From contig NZ_CP040889.1 of NCBI RefSeq assembly GCF_006171285.1, positions 3,844,001 through 3,908,000 on the forward strand: a stretch of 64,000 nucleotides of DNA, read 5' to 3'. Position 1 is the stretch's first letter; every line of letters begins with the position of its first letter. This DNA is from Leclercia adecarboxylata. GTDB lineage: Bacteria > Pseudomonadota > Gammaproteobacteria > Enterobacterales > Enterobacteriaceae. Positions 1-8,599 of this stretch are shown here, piece by piece. Made by a program: the position numbers and the translations under genes. Below the pieces are notes generated by a model. It saw only the letters and a list, made by a program, of their open reading frames with translations, did not search any database and was not told the origin of the DNA.

Positions 1-99
1 CTCAACCCCCTCGACTTTCCTGGCGCCGTCCGCCACTGCGTGAGCCATGGTTTCGATGTGTCCGTACATGGAATAGTAGAGCACCAGAATTCTCGTCAT
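1..99 (-). CDS. wrbA: WrbA, NAD(P)H:quinone oxidoreductase (5' end only)
   Basis: Only the first 33 codons are in the window; the gene continues off the left edge. The translation starts [20 protein letters not shown], the flavodoxin-like FMN-binding start of WrbA, with the phosphate-binding loop in YYSMYGH. Known family members are tetrameric FMN enzymes that reduce quinones by two electrons. The ATG at 97-99 is preceded by a GGAG-type ribosome site. It is divergent from ymdF, as in E. coli. Confidence 0.9.
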   Translation of the reverse strand, partial: MTRILVLYYSMYGHIETMAHAVADGARKVEGVE

Positions 100-493
100 T
101 TCGCCTCACTCCTCGCATGATTTTTTTGGCCAGCGGCATGCTGTCCTCATTTAAAGATATGACGTGACAGCGAGACTGCAAATCTGAAGGCCATTTGTTT
201 GATTTTAAACAACAATGCATGTGGGTCTGTCTTCGTAGCAAAATGACACATTTTCCCTATTGTGAATTTCTGGAATGATAAGAAAGGTTTATGGTTCCGT
301 TTCGTCGGGCTTCATACAAAAGGCTGATATCGTATTGCAGGATATTACGATTGGCTGGCTGAATGCCCATGCTCCACTAAGCTTAGGTTCACGCGGCGCA
401 GATAAAGCCACTTTTTTAGCGTCGTCAGGTGGAAGAAACCGCTTTCACTGAATACAGAACGAAATCTTATGTTTCTAACTCTGGAGGTCCGAC
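100..493. other. wrbA-ymdF intergenic region
   Basis: These 394 bases separate the divergent wrbA and ymdF genes and must hold both promoters. The stretch around 185-330 is AT-richer than its surroundings. I found no convincing ORF, hairpin or operator in it. In E. coli both neighbours belong to the stationary-phase regulon, but I cannot assign a promoter here with confidence. Confidence 0.5.
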
Positions 494-670
494 ATGGCAA
501 ACCATCGTGGTGGGTCAGGTAATTTTGCAGAAGACCGTGAAAGAGCATCAGCAGCAGGACGTAAAGGTGGCCAGCAGAGCGGGGGTAACTTCAAGAATGA
601 CCCTCAGCGCGCATCCGAAGCTGGCAAAAAAGGGGGTAAAAATAGCCATGGCGGTAACAGGAGTAAATAA
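494..670 (+). CDS. ymdF: Small KGG-repeat (con-10-like) stress protein YmdF
   Basis: This 58-residue, very hydrophilic protein starts MANHRGGSGNFAEDRERASA. It contains two copies of the con-10/KGG motif: a SAAGRKGGQQSG segment near residues 19-30 and a SEAGKKGGKNSHGG segment near 41-54. These motifs define the YciG/YmdF/con-10 family of small, disordered, general-stress proteins. It is too short for a default ORF listing. The start is fixed by an AGGTCC ribosome site just upstream (484-489). Biochemical role is unknown in this family. Confidence 0.9.
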   Translation: MANHRGGSGNFAEDRERASAAGRKGGQQSGGNFKNDPQRASEAGKKGGKNSHGGNRSK

Positions 671-717
671 GTTGTCGCTGTCTGAAGTACGGGTCTCATG
701 ACCCCTGGCACCCCCCG

Positions 718-743
718 CCGCCGGGATACCCGGCGGTTTTTTT
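718..743 (+). terminator. Rho-independent terminator after ymdF
   Basis: A perfect 8-bp GC stem (718-725 with 729-736) closes a three-base loop and is followed by seven T. It lies 47 bases after the ymdF stop. Confidence 0.85.
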
Positions 744-811
744 GTGCCTGTTATTGAACTGTTATCAAATTCCTCCCACACTAGCGGATTCACTCTTTAC
801 CCTGGTGTCCC

Positions 812-1732
812 ATGTCCTCCTCTCGTTATGCCTTCTCCATCAAGCCGCAGGAAGCGATCCTGATCCTTATCACCATGTTCTGGGGCGGTACCTTTCTGGC
901 CGTGCAGTACGCCGTGACGCTCAGCGATCCCTTCTTCTTTGTCGGCCTGCGCTTTGCCACGGCGGCGCTGGCGGTGGCGCTGATTTCCCTCAAAACCCTG
1001 CGCGGCCTGACCATGACCGAGCTGAAGGCGGGGCTGGCGATAGGGGTGGCGATTGCGATGGGCTACAGCCTGCAAACCTGGGGACTACAGACCATCCCCA
1101 GCAGTAAATCGGCCTTTATTACCGCCATGTATGTTCCGCTGGTGCCGCTGCTGCAGTGGCTCTGCCTGCGCCGGATGCCGGGGATGATGTCCTGCATCGG
1201 TATCGTGCTGGCCTTTATCGGGCTGATCCTGCTGGCCGGGCCGGAAGATAACCTACTGGCGCTCGGGAAAGGTGAGATCATTACCCTGGTGGGCGCGGTG
1301 GCGATTGCCGCCGAGATTATCCTCATCAGCGCCTGGGCCGGAAAGGTGGATGTCAAGCGCGTCACCGTTGTGCAGCTGGCCACCGCCTCGCTGGTGGCGT
1401 TTCTGACCATGATCCCGGCCGGGGAATCCGTTCCGCCGATGTCGGCCGGGCTGTGGATCGTGGCGCTCGGGCTTGGGATTTTCAGCGCCATTATTCAGGT
1501 GACCATGAACTGGGCCCAGCGCAGCGTCTCCCCGACGCGTGCAACGGTTATCTATACCGGCGAGCCGGTGTGGGCGGGGATCTTTGGCCGTCTGGCCGGG
1601 GAGCGTCTGCCGTTGCTGGCTCTGCTGGGCGCCGCCTTTATCATTGCGGGCGTGCTGGTGAGCGAGCTAAAGCTCAAAAGAAAGAATAAGGCGCTGGCGG
1701 AAGCCGACAGCGCCTCGCTGGATCAGTCCTGA
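812..1732 (+). CDS. EamA/DMT-family inner-membrane transporter
   Basis: The 306-residue protein is highly hydrophobic with about ten predicted membrane helices arranged as two repeated halves, the usual 10-TMS EamA layout (first half about residues 15-140, second about 155-290). The GGTFLAVQYAV segment near residue 26 is typical of the first EamA helix. It ends in a basic cytoplasmic tail (KLKRKNKALAEAD). The family exports amino acids, purines or other metabolites; substrate cannot be read from sequence. It converges on rutG and their 3' ends overlap by 10 bases. K-12 has no gene at this place as far as I recall. Start: ATG at 812, which puts the first membrane helix about 15 residues in. 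Confidence 0.85.
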   Translation: MSSSRYAFSIKPQEAILILITMFWGGTFLAVQYAVTLSDPFFFVGLRFATAALAVALISLKTLRGLTMTELKAGLAIGVAIAMGYSLQTWGLQTIPSSKSAFITAMYVPLVPLLQWLCLRRMPGMMSCIGIVLAFIGLILLAGPEDNLLALGKGEIITLVGAVAIAAEIILISAWAGKVDVKRVTVVQLATASLVAFLTMIPAGESVPPMSAGLWIVALGLGIFSAIIQVTMNWAQRSVSPTRATVIYTGEPVWAGIFGRLAGERLPLLALLGAAFIIAGVLVSELKLKRKNKALAEADSASLDQS

Positions 1733-3045
1733 GGAACCGCTTCGCCCTGCGTCACCCCGGCCATCCGGCGGCTGAGCAGGGCGTTAAGGGCAATCGCGCC
1801 GAAAGTGGCCGTGCCGATACCGCCGAGGGTAAAGCCGCCCAGCGAAAGGGCAAAATCACCCGCTCCCAGCACCAGGGTCACGGCGACCATAATCAGGTTA
1901 CCGTTCTGGCTCAAATCGACATGGTTCTGCACCCAGATCCGCGCCCCGGCCACCGCGATTAACCCGAACACCACTATCGATGCCCCGCCAATTACCGGCG
2001 CGGGGATGGTGTGGATCAGCGCGCCAAACTTCGGTGAGAAACCGAGCAGCACGGCAATCACCGCCGCCGCCACGAACACCAGCGTCGAGTAGACTTTGGT
2101 CACCGCCATCACGCCGATATTCTCGGCATAGGTGGTCACTCCGCTGCCGCCCACCGAGCCCGACAGCATGGTCGCCAGCCCGTCGCCCACAAACGCCCGG
2201 CCCATATACGGGTCCATGTTGCGCCCGGTCATTCCGGCCACCGCCTTCAGGTGACCGAGGTTCTCCGCCACCAGGATCACCGCCACCGGGGCAATCAGCA
2301 TCATCGCCTGGCCGTTAAAGGTGGGCGAGGTCAGCTGCGGCAGGCCAAACCACGCCGCCTGCTGCACAAGGGCAAAATCCACCGGTTTGCCGAGCCCAAA
2401 GAGGCTGGTCACCAGGGCGTAGAGCAGGCAGGCGACGATCAGCCCCACCAGGATCAGCAGCCGCTGAACCATTCCCCGGGTAAACACCGCCACCAGACCG
2501 ATGCACAGCACCGTCATCACCGCCATCCAGCTGTCAAAGGCCGAGCCGGAAACGCCTTTGACGGCAATAGGGGCCAGGTTCAGGCCAATCGCCATCACCA
2601 CCGCGCCGGTCACCACCGGCGGCATCAGCCGTTCGATCCAGCGGGTGCCCATCTTCATCACCACCAGCCCAATCACGGTATAGATCGCACCGCAGGCGAT
2701 GATCCCGCCCAGGGCAACGCTCAGCTGCGGGTTAACCCCCTGGCCGCTGAAGCCGGTGGCGGCAATGACCACCCCGACAAAGGCCGCGCTGGAGCCGAGG
2801 TAGCTCGGCACCCGTCCCCCGGTGATGAAAAAGAACAGCAGGGTGCCGATGCCCGACATCAGAATCGACAGGTTAGGATCCAGCCCCATCAGAATGGGCA
2901 TCAGCACCGTGGCGCCAAACATCGCCACCGCGTGCTGCACGCCCATCACCGCGGTTTGCGCCAGCGGGAGACGTTCATCCGGCGCGACCACGCCGCTTTC
3001 TGAGGTCGATTTCAACTGCCAGTGAGGAAAACCGAATAGTGCCAT
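1723..3045 (-). CDS. rutG: RutG, pyrimidine permease (NCS2 family)
   Basis: This 440-residue polytopic membrane protein is the last gene of the rut operon. It has the NCS2 (uracil/xanthine permease) pattern: an early VMGVQHAVAMFGATVLMP segment and a conserved VILVAENLGHLKAV helix near residue 255. It presumably imports uracil or thymine for RutA. It lies 20 bases after rutF. A GC-rich Shine-Dalgarno (AAGGAGC) precedes ATG 3043-3045. Family length (about 442 in E. coli) agrees. Confidence 0.96.
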   Translation of the reverse strand: MALFGFPHWQLKSTSESGVVAPDERLPLAQTAVMGVQHAVAMFGATVLMPILMGLDPNLSILMSGIGTLLFFFITGGRVPSYLGSSAAFVGVVIAATGFSGQGVNPQLSVALGGIIACGAIYTVIGLVVMKMGTRWIERLMPPVVTGAVVMAIGLNLAPIAVKGVSGSAFDSWMAVMTVLCIGLVAVFTRGMVQRLLILVGLIVACLLYALVTSLFGLGKPVDFALVQQAAWFGLPQLTSPTFNGQAMMLIAPVAVILVAENLGHLKAVAGMTGRNMDPYMGRAFVGDGLATMLSGSVGGSGVTTYAENIGVMAVTKVYSTLVFVAAAVIAVLLGFSPKFGALIHTIPAPVIGGASIVVFGLIAVAGARIWVQNHVDLSQNGNLIMVAVTLVLGAGDFALSLGGFTLGGIGTATFGAIALNALLSRRMAGVTQGEAVPQD

Positions 3046-3065
3046 CAGCTGCTCCTTAAGGAGGG

Positions 3066-3557
3066 TTAACAGGCGGGTCGCATCAGCGCGTGGTATCCGC
3101 GGTCAAACCACACCAGGCCCTGCGGCACCGGGTGGCGGGTAATTGCAACGATCTCGCAAAACAGAATGTCGTGAGTGCCGACGCTCACCACCTGGCTAAT
3201 CCGGCAGTCGAAGGAGGCCAGCGCGTCGTCCAGCCGCGGGCAGCCGGTAGCCCCCGTCTGCCAGTCGGCGGCGGCAAAGCGGTCGGCCATCGGGGTTTTC
3301 CCTCCGAACAGATTCGAGAGCGACTCCTGGCCCGCGCTCAGGGTGTTGACGCACAGGGTGCGGTTATCATTAAACACCGGCCATACCGACGCGCCGCGGT
3401 TCAGGCACACCAGCAGGGTCGGCGGCGAGTCGGTCACGCTGCACACCGCGCTGGCGGTAAAGCCCGCCTGACCGGCCGGGCCGTCGGTGGTGATAATATT
3501 GACCGCCGCGCCGAGACAGGCCATCGCATCCCGAAACGTTTGCTTATCGATGTTCAT
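3066..3557 (-). CDS. rutF: RutF, flavin reductase of the RutA monooxygenase
   Basis: The 163-residue protein is a flavin-reductase-like (HpaC/split-barrel) enzyme. It contains the [20 protein letters not shown] segment typical of NADH:FMN reductases of two-component monooxygenases. It supplies reduced FMN to RutA in the cytoplasm. It lies 9 bases after rutE in the operon. Confidence 0.95.
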   Translation of the reverse strand: MNIDKQTFRDAMACLGAAVNIITTDGPAGQAGFTASAVCSVTDSPPTLLVCLNRGASVWPVFNDNRTLCVNTLSAGQESLSNLFGGKTPMADRFAAADWQTGATGCPRLDDALASFDCRISQVVSVGTHDILFCEIVAITRHPVPQGLVWFDRGYHALMRPAC

Positions 3558-3566
3558 GGTGGCTCC

Positions 3567-4157
3567 TTATGCCAGCCCGCAGGCGTCTTCAAAGCTGAGA
3601 CGGGGCAGACGCCCGTAGAGTTTGCTGGTATCGCCATAGCCGATATTGATCAGCAGATTGCTTTTCAGGCTGCTGCCGGTGAAGAAGGCCGCGTCCACCT
3701 TCTCCCGATCGAAGCCGGACATCGGCCCGGTATCCAGCCCCAGCGCCCGGCAGGCGACGATCAGATAGGCCGCCTGCATCGTGCTGTTGCGAAAGGCGGT
3801 CTCCTCGGCGAGCTGCGGGCTGGCGGTAAACCAGCTCCGGGCATCCCCGTGGGGAAACAGCTCCGGCAGACGCTCATAAAACACGCTGTCCCAGGCTACA
3901 ATCGCCGTCACCGGGGCGGTGAGGGTCTTTTGCAGATTGCCGCTGGAGAGCGCCGGGCGCAGCTTCTCTTTGCCTTCCGGGGTGCGGATAAACACCATCC
4001 GCGCCGGTGAGCAGTTGGCCGAGGTCGGGCCCCACTTCATCAGGTCGTAAATTTCGCGCAGCGTCTCGTCGCTGACCGGGCGATCCAGCCAGCCGTTGTG
4101 GGTTCGCGCCTCGGTAAACAGCGCGTTCTGCGCCGTCGGGTTGATGGCTTCACTCAT
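3567..4157 (-). CDS. rutE: RutE, putative malonic semialdehyde reductase
   Basis: This 196-residue nitroreductase-fold flavoprotein has the N-terminal [20 protein letters not shown] and the [14 protein letters not shown] motif of the HadB/RutE subgroup. In the Rut pathway it is assigned to reduce toxic malonic semialdehyde to 3-hydroxypropionate. Its ATG overlaps the rutD stop in an ATGA arrangement (4154-4157), implying translational coupling. Confidence 0.95.
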   Translation of the reverse strand: MSEAINPTAQNALFTEARTHNGWLDRPVSDETLREIYDLMKWGPTSANCSPARMVFIRTPEGKEKLRPALSSGNLQKTLTAPVTAIVAWDSVFYERLPELFPHGDARSWFTASPQLAEETAFRNSTMQAAYLIVACRALGLDTGPMSGFDREKVDAAFFTGSSLKSNLLINIGYGDTSKLYGRLPRLSFEDACGLA

Positions 4158-4966
4158 GGCAACTCCTTTGATAAACGTTCGTGGCGGTGCAGCAGGCTGG
4201 CGAGCCCGTTTTGCAGCAGGGCGTTAAACGCCTCCGGCTCGGTCACGTTGCAGGCGTGGCCGCCCCGGGGCATCCGGGTGAAGATGCTGTCGGGCAGGGC
4301 GTCGTGCAGCTGCGAAGAGCAGATCGTGGGCACCAGCAGATCGTCGGCGGAACAGATGATCTGCACCGGGCAGCGGACGCGCATGGTCTGGCGACTGTAA
4401 TCGGCCCGCTTCAGGGCGCTGAGCCTGCGCAGCAGGGTGGTTTTGCCCTGGAAATGCGCGAGGGCCAGCGCCTCTTCGGCCTCCATGCGCGGCTGGCGGG
4501 CCGCCATCCAATCCGCCGGATAGAGAAACAGCGGCTGGGCTTCCACCCACGCCTGAGCGCCCCCTGCGTGCAGCAGCCGCTCGCGGATCTGAAAACAGCG
4601 CCGGGTATGGGGATGCAGCGCCATCCAGCCGTTGACGCACACCAGCGCGCTGAGTGCGCCGGGGTGATCCACCGCCAGCTGCAGGCCGACAAGCGCCCCC
4701 AGAGCATGGCCCACCACGCTGAACTGTGCGATCCCGGCGGCATCCAGCGCCTGCCACAGCTCGTCGGCCATCTGCGCCAGGGTGTAATCCTCCGGCAGCT
4801 CGCCGGGATTGTTGCCGGTGCCACGCTGGTCATAGCACACCACCTGATACCCCTGCTCCAGGTCAGCAAGCTGGGGCAGCCAGTAGCTGGCGCTGCCTCC
4901 TAATCCGGCGATCAGCACCACAACCGGCGCACCGGCGAAGGGGGGCGGTGAAATGGACAGATTCAT
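4154..4966 (-). CDS. rutD: RutD, alpha/beta hydrolase (aminoacrylate/carbamate hydrolysis)
   Basis: The 270-residue alpha/beta-hydrolase has an oxyanion-hole region [14 protein letters not shown] near residue 15 and a nucleophile-elbow-like [11 protein letters not shown] near residue 86. There alanine stands where serine is usual (G-H-A-L-G), as in known RutD proteins. The open frame extends 33 codons upstream, but the ATG at 4964-4966 gives the family start [10 protein letters not shown] and lies 7 bases after rutC. RutD helps convert aminoacrylate-type intermediates during uracil breakdown. Confidence 0.94.
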   Translation of the reverse strand: MNLSISPPPFAGAPVVVLIAGLGGSASYWLPQLADLEQGYQVVCYDQRGTGNNPGELPEDYTLAQMADELWQALDAAGIAQFSVVGHALGALVGLQLAVDHPGALSALVCVNGWMALHPHTRRCFQIRERLLHAGGAQAWVEAQPLFLYPADWMAARQPRMEAEEALALAHFQGKTTLLRRLSALKRADYSRQTMRVRCPVQIICSADDLLVPTICSSQLHDALPDSIFTRMPRGGHACNVTEPEAFNALLQNGLASLLHRHERLSKELP

Positions 4967-4973
4967 GGCAACC

Positions 4974-5360
4974 TCACGGCGTGATGTGGGCGATGGTGGC
5001 GATCTCCACCAGCGCCTCGGGTTTGACCAGCCCGCACTGAATGCAGAAGCGGGCCGGTTTATCACCGGGGAAAAACTCGGCGTAGATTTCGTTAATCGCG
5101 GCGTAGTTTTTCCAGTCGGTGATAAAGATGCTGTTGAAGGTCACGTCCTCCATGGTCCCACCCGCCGTTTCGATCACGCGCTGAATGGTCTGCAGCACGT
5201 GGCGGGTTTGTGCCTTTGGGTCATCGGGGAAGACCACGTTGTTCTGCGCATCGAACGGCAGGGTGCCGGAGACGTAGACCACGCCGTCCGCCAGGGTACC
5301 GGGAACGAATGGGGCAATCGGGGTGCTGGTGCCCGGGGGGATAATCACAGATTTCGGCAT
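4974..5360 (-). CDS. rutC: RutC, RidA-family aminoacrylate deaminase
   Basis: This 128-residue RidA/YjgF-family protein begins [20 protein letters not shown]. The [18 protein letters not shown] stretch near residue 98 carries the active-site Arg and Cys region of the family. RutC is a trimeric deaminase that hydrolyses 3-aminoacrylate (or its peracid) in the Rut pathway. It lies 11 bases after rutB. Confidence 0.96.
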   Translation of the reverse strand: MPKSVIIPPGTSTPIAPFVPGTLADGVVYVSGTLPFDAQNNVVFPDDPKAQTRHVLQTIQRVIETAGGTMEDVTFNSIFITDWKNYAAINEIYAEFFPGDKPARFCIQCGLVKPEALVEIATIAHITP

Positions 5361-5371
5361 TGGCTTGCTCC

Positions 5372-6064
5372 TCAGGCTATACGGGCATACGCGGCGGGGG
5401 AGAGGGCGTCGCAGAAGGTGGCGACGTCGCTGACCCAGCCAAAAAAGGTTTCGATATTGAACAGCGCGGCCTGCTGGGCAAACGCCGGTCCCGCCTGGTG
5501 GGTGGCATCTTCCAGCACCACGCCGAAATATTCGAGGAAGAAGCCGTCGCGCAGGGTGGATTCCACGCAGACGTTGGTGGCAATACCGGTGAAGATCAGA
5601 TGGCGGATGCCGCGGCTGCGCAGCAGGCTGTCCAGCGGCGTATTAAAGAAGCCGCTGTAGCGCGGTTTGGGCAGCACGATGTCGCCCGGCTCCGGCACCA
5701 GTTCGTTCACCAGTTCATAGTCCCAGCCGCCTTTCGCCAGCAGCTGGCCCTGCAATTCCGGGCGCTGGCGCATGGTTTTCAGGGCGTTCGATTTGTGGAA
5801 GTTAGGCGAGCCGGGGCCGCCTGCCTCCACGTACTGGTCGTCCCAGCCGTTCTGGAACCAGACGATCAGCATTCCGGCGCGGCGGGCGGCGGCCACCGCG
5901 GTGCGGATATTCTCGATCACCGGGCGGGTGGCGGAGACGTCAAACCCGGCGAGATCGAGATAGCCGCCGGGGCTGGCGTAGGCGTTTTGCATATCCACCA
6001 CGATCAGCGCGCTCTGCTGAGGGTCAAAGGTGATGGCTTCCGGGCGTGCGGGCAGGGTCGTCAT
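5372..6064 (-). CDS. rutB: RutB, ureidoacrylate/peroxyureidoacrylate amidohydrolase
   Basis: The 230-residue protein is an isochorismatase-like cysteine hydrolase with Asp24 in [11 protein letters not shown] and a C-terminal active-site Cys in [17 protein letters not shown]. It releases carbamate from the ring-opened product of RutA. I chose the ATG at 6062-6064, not one 14 codons upstream, because it matches family length and its first base overlaps the last base of the rutA stop. Confidence 0.95.
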   Translation of the reverse strand: MTTLPARPEAITFDPQQSALIVVDMQNAYASPGGYLDLAGFDVSATRPVIENIRTAVAAARRAGMLIVWFQNGWDDQYVEAGGPGSPNFHKSNALKTMRQRPELQGQLLAKGGWDYELVNELVPEPGDIVLPKPRYSGFFNTPLDSLLRSRGIRHLIFTGIATNVCVESTLRDGFFLEYFGVVLEDATHQAGPAFAQQAALFNIETFFGWVSDVATFCDALSPAAYARIA

Positions 6065-7158
6065 TACGCTACCTCCTTCGTGATGGCCGGAATGTGGGCG
6101 CGACACTGCATCAGCGGCTGGATGCGCTCGCCGAAGGTCTCAATGCCGGTAAGGAAATCATCAAAGGTCAGGAGCACGCCTTCTGCCCCCGGCACGCTGG
6201 CGACATCATCGAGCATCCTCGCCACGCTGGCGAAAGAGCCCACCAGGGTGCCCATGTTGATATTCACCGCCGAGGTGGGGTCGGCCATCTGGCGCACGTT
6301 GGTGTCCGAACCGGAGCGGGTGTCCTTCTGGCTCTGCTCGCTGAGCCAGCTCAGGGCTTCGTCGTCGGCCCCGGCTTTGTAGTGCTCCCACTTCGCCCGC
6401 GCCGCCTCGTCGGTTTCGTCGGCGATCACCATAAACAGCACGTAGGAGCCGACGTCGCGCCCGGTCTTTTCAGCCGCCGCCTTCATGCGGGCGGCGGTAG
6501 GGGCAAAGGCCGCCGGAGTGTTGACCCCCTTACCGAAGCAGAAGTTAAAGTCGGCGTATTTCGCCGAGAACTCCATCCCGGCATCGCTCTGCCCGGCGCA
6601 GATCACCTTCATCGGCACCGACGGCTGCGGGCTGACGCGGCAGTCGTTCATGGTGAAGAACTCGCCTTTGAAGTCGCTCTTGCCGGTGCCCCACAGATCG
6701 CGCAGGACCTGCACGTATTCGGTGAGGTAGTCGTAGCGTTTCGCGAAATAGTCATCCCCCGGCCAGAGCCCCATCTGCTCATACTCCGGCTTCTGCCAGC
6801 CGGTGACGAGGTTCACGCCGAAGCGCCCGCCGGAGATGGTGTCGATGGTGGAAGCCATCCGCGCCACGATGGCCGGAGGCAGGGTGAGGGTGGCGGCGGT
6901 AGCGTAGATCTGGATGCGCGAGGTAACCGCCGCCAGCCCCGCCATCAGGGTGAAGGACTCCAGGTTGTGATCCCAGAATTCTGTCTTACCGCCGAAGCCG
7001 CGCAGCTTAATCATCGACAGGGCGAAATCGAAGTGATAGTGCTCTGCCTTCTGCACGATGGCCTTGTTCAGCTCAAAGGTCGGCATGTACTGCGGCGCGT
7101 GGGTAGAGATAAGCCAGCCGTTGTTGCCAATGGGAACGAATACGCCAATTTTCATCAC
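6064..7158 (-). CDS. rutA: RutA, FMN-dependent pyrimidine monooxygenase
   Basis: The 364-residue luciferase-like monooxygenase is the first gene of the operon. It opens the uracil or thymine ring between N3 and C4 using FMNH2 from RutF. Family segments are visible: [20 protein letters not shown] near residue 83, [12 protein letters not shown] and [13 protein letters not shown]. Length matches the E. coli protein. A Shine-Dalgarno-like AGAGAGG lies before the ATG at 7156-7158. Transcription likely starts from the sigma-54-type promoter at 7203-7218. Confidence 0.96.
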   Translation of the reverse strand: MMKIGVFVPIGNNGWLISTHAPQYMPTFELNKAIVQKAEHYHFDFALSMIKLRGFGGKTEFWDHNLESFTLMAGLAAVTSRIQIYATAATLTLPPAIVARMASTIDTISGGRFGVNLVTGWQKPEYEQMGLWPGDDYFAKRYDYLTEYVQVLRDLWGTGKSDFKGEFFTMNDCRVSPQPSVPMKVICAGQSDAGMEFSAKYADFNFCFGKGVNTPAAFAPTAARMKAAAEKTGRDVGSYVLFMVIADETDEAARAKWEHYKAGADDEALSWLSEQSQKDTRSGSDTNVRQMADPTSAVNINMGTLVGSFASVARMLDDVASVPGAEGVLLTFDDFLTGIETFGERIQPLMQCRAHIPAITKEVA

Positions 7159-7202
7159 GAACCTCTCTTTATCTCAGCATGGGGAAAGTCTGAGGTCGGT
7201 TT

Positions 7203-7218
7203 TGCAAAGGCGATGCCA
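7203..7218 (-). promoter_or_regulatory. Putative sigma-54 promoter of rutA
   Basis: On the minus strand the sequence reads TGGCATCGCCTTTGCA. It carries the invariant GG and GC dinucleotides at the -24/-12 spacing and matches the TGGCAC-N5-TTGCA consensus at all but one or two fixed positions. It lies 45 bases upstream of the rutA ATG. The rut operon is NtrC-controlled in E. coli, which supports the assignment. Confidence 0.7.
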
Positions 7219-7282
7219 GTTTTGAAATTGGTAATGTTATTATGGTGTTAACGAATGGTTGATGAATTGCAGGCGTTAAAAC

Positions 7283-7298
7283 TGGACTGTCTGGTCAA
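7283..7298. promoter_or_regulatory. Putative RutR operator
   Basis: TGGACTGTCTGGTCAA matches the known RutR palindrome TTGACCA-NN-TGGTCAA with a perfect right half and three mismatches in the left half. It lies between the divergent rutA and rutR promoters. RutR bound here would repress rut until uracil is present. Confidence 0.6.
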
Positions 7299-7304
7299 AA
7301 TAGT

Positions 7305-7342
7305 TGCACACAAAGCAGGCAGTCGTGCGCGGTAGCGGTGCA
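7305..7342. promoter_or_regulatory. Putative NtrC enhancer pair
   Basis: TGCGCGGTAGCGGTGCA at 7326-7342 matches 10 of the 12 fixed positions of the NtrC site TGCACC-N5-GGTGCA. A weaker match (8 of 12) sits at 7305-7321. Their centres are 21 bp apart, two helical turns. Both are roughly 120-140 bp upstream of the start expected from the sigma-54 element, an ordinary enhancer distance. Confidence 0.5.
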
Positions 7343-7404
7343 GATTGTCGTAGCAGGCCTGGGGTTTTTGCTATGCTGGGGGCATATCAACAAGGAGTGA
7401 GCCC

Positions 7405-8043
7405 ATGGCGCAAGGCGCAGTGAAAACAGGCGGTAAACGTTCGCAGGCAGTGAGCGCGAAAAAACAGGCGATCCTCTCGGCGGCGCTGGAGACCTTTTCG
7501 CAGTTTGGCATTCACGGTACGCGCCTGGAGCAGGTGGCTGAACTGGCCGGGGTGTCGAAAACCAATCTGCTCTACTACTTCCCCTCGAAAGAGGCGCTGT
7601 ACATTGCCGTCCTGCAACAGATTCTGGATATCTGGCTGGCGCCGCTGAAGGCGTTTCGCGAGGAGCTCACCCCGCTGCTGGCAATCCAGCAGTATATCCG
7701 CCTGAAGCTGGAGGTCTCACGGGACTATCCTCAGGCCTCGCGGCTGTTCTGTCTGGAGATGCTGCAGGGGGCACCGCTGCTGAAGGCGGCGCTGAGCGGC
7801 GATCTGAAATCGCTGGTGGATGAGAAGTCGGCGATCATTGCCGGCTGGGTCGCCACCGGCAAACTGGCCCCGGTGGACCCGCACCATCTGATCTTTATGA
7901 TCTGGGCCGCCACCCAGCACTACGCCGACTTTTCCGCTCAGGTCGAGGCGGTGACGGGCAAGACGCTCAAGGATGATGACTTCTTCCACAGTACGGTGGA
8001 AAACGTTGAGCGGATGATCATCGAAGGGATCCGGGTGCGTTAA
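7405..8043 (+). CDS. rutR: RutR, TetR-family uracil-responsive regulator
   Basis: The 212-residue protein has an N-terminal TetR helix-turn-helix (about residues 22-65, with AELAGVSKTNLLYYFPSKEA) and a C-terminal ligand domain. RutR binds uracil and represses rut; in E. coli it also controls carAB and other pyrimidine and purine genes. AAGGAG precedes the ATG at a good spacing. Its stop overlaps the convergent LprI-like gene by 4 bases. Confidence 0.96.
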   Translation: MAQGAVKTGGKRSQAVSAKKQAILSAALETFSQFGIHGTRLEQVAELAGVSKTNLLYYFPSKEALYIAVLQQILDIWLAPLKAFREELTPLLAIQQYIRLKLEVSRDYPQASRLFCLEMLQGAPLLKAALSGDLKSLVDEKSAIIAGWVATGKLAPVDPHHLIFMIWAATQHYADFSAQVEAVTGKTLKDDDFFHSTVENVERMIIEGIRVR

Positions 8044-8435
8044 TTCGCCGGTGGCAGAGGGCAGCTCAGGTCGCCCTCTTCACACTGCATCAGCGTGGCC
8101 AGATACGCTTCACGTTCGTTGGTTTTATCAGCCAGACACTGGTTCACAATCATTGGCTGAATGGAGCCGCCTTCAGTGCCCGAGCCGATAAAGGCGCAGT
8201 CGGCATCACGCAGGGCGATCCACGCCTGCTGGGCCTTTTTCAGCAGCTCGCGCTGGGGCGCTTCGGCGCGTTTGATGGCCGCCTGATAAGTCTGGTTCAG
8301 GGTTTTATCCGCAGCCTGATATTGTTGCGCGGTACAGGTATTCATTTCCGTCTGGGTGCTGGCGTTGGCGCACTCGTCCGCCTGGGCAATGCTGCTCAGC
8401 AGTAATGCGCCTGCGGCAATCATTAATCGTTTCAT
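8040..8435 (-). CDS. LprI-like (DUF1311) periplasmic protein
   Basis: The 131-residue precursor starts with a signal peptide (MKRLMIAAGALLLSSIAQA, cleavage expected before DECAN). The mature part carries four or more cysteines and the DUF1311/LprI pattern, with QAWIALRDADCAF near residue 70. Some relatives inhibit lysozyme; others have unknown roles. It lies between the convergent rutR end and putA and is not part of the K-12 order as I remember it. Confidence 0.85.
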   Translation of the reverse strand: MKRLMIAAGALLLSSIAQADECANASTQTEMNTCTAQQYQAADKTLNQTYQAAIKRAEAPQRELLKKAQQAWIALRDADCAFIGSGTEGGSIQPMIVNQCLADKTNEREAYLATLMQCEEGDLSCPLPPAN

Positions 8436-8455
8436 TATTTGCTCCCTGTAAAAAA

Positions 8456-8588
8456 GCCGGATGCGCTACGCTTATCCGGCCTGTGAAAATCACATTGTCA
8501 TTCTCTGTAGCCCCGGTAAGCGCAGCGCCACCGGGGAACAAAGACCGCACAATCCCGTAGCCCCGGTAAGCGTAGCGCCACCGGGGAC
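8456..8588. repeat. Cluster of three REP-type palindromes
   Basis: Three imperfect GC-rich palindromes lie at 8456-8480, about 8508-8537 and about 8557-8587. The last two are near-identical (core GCCCCGGTAAGCG-GCGCCACCGGGG). They lie just downstream of putA and upstream of the LprI-like gene, where they could stabilise the putA transcript end. Confidence 0.85.
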
Positions 8589-8599
8589 GGATTGCACGC

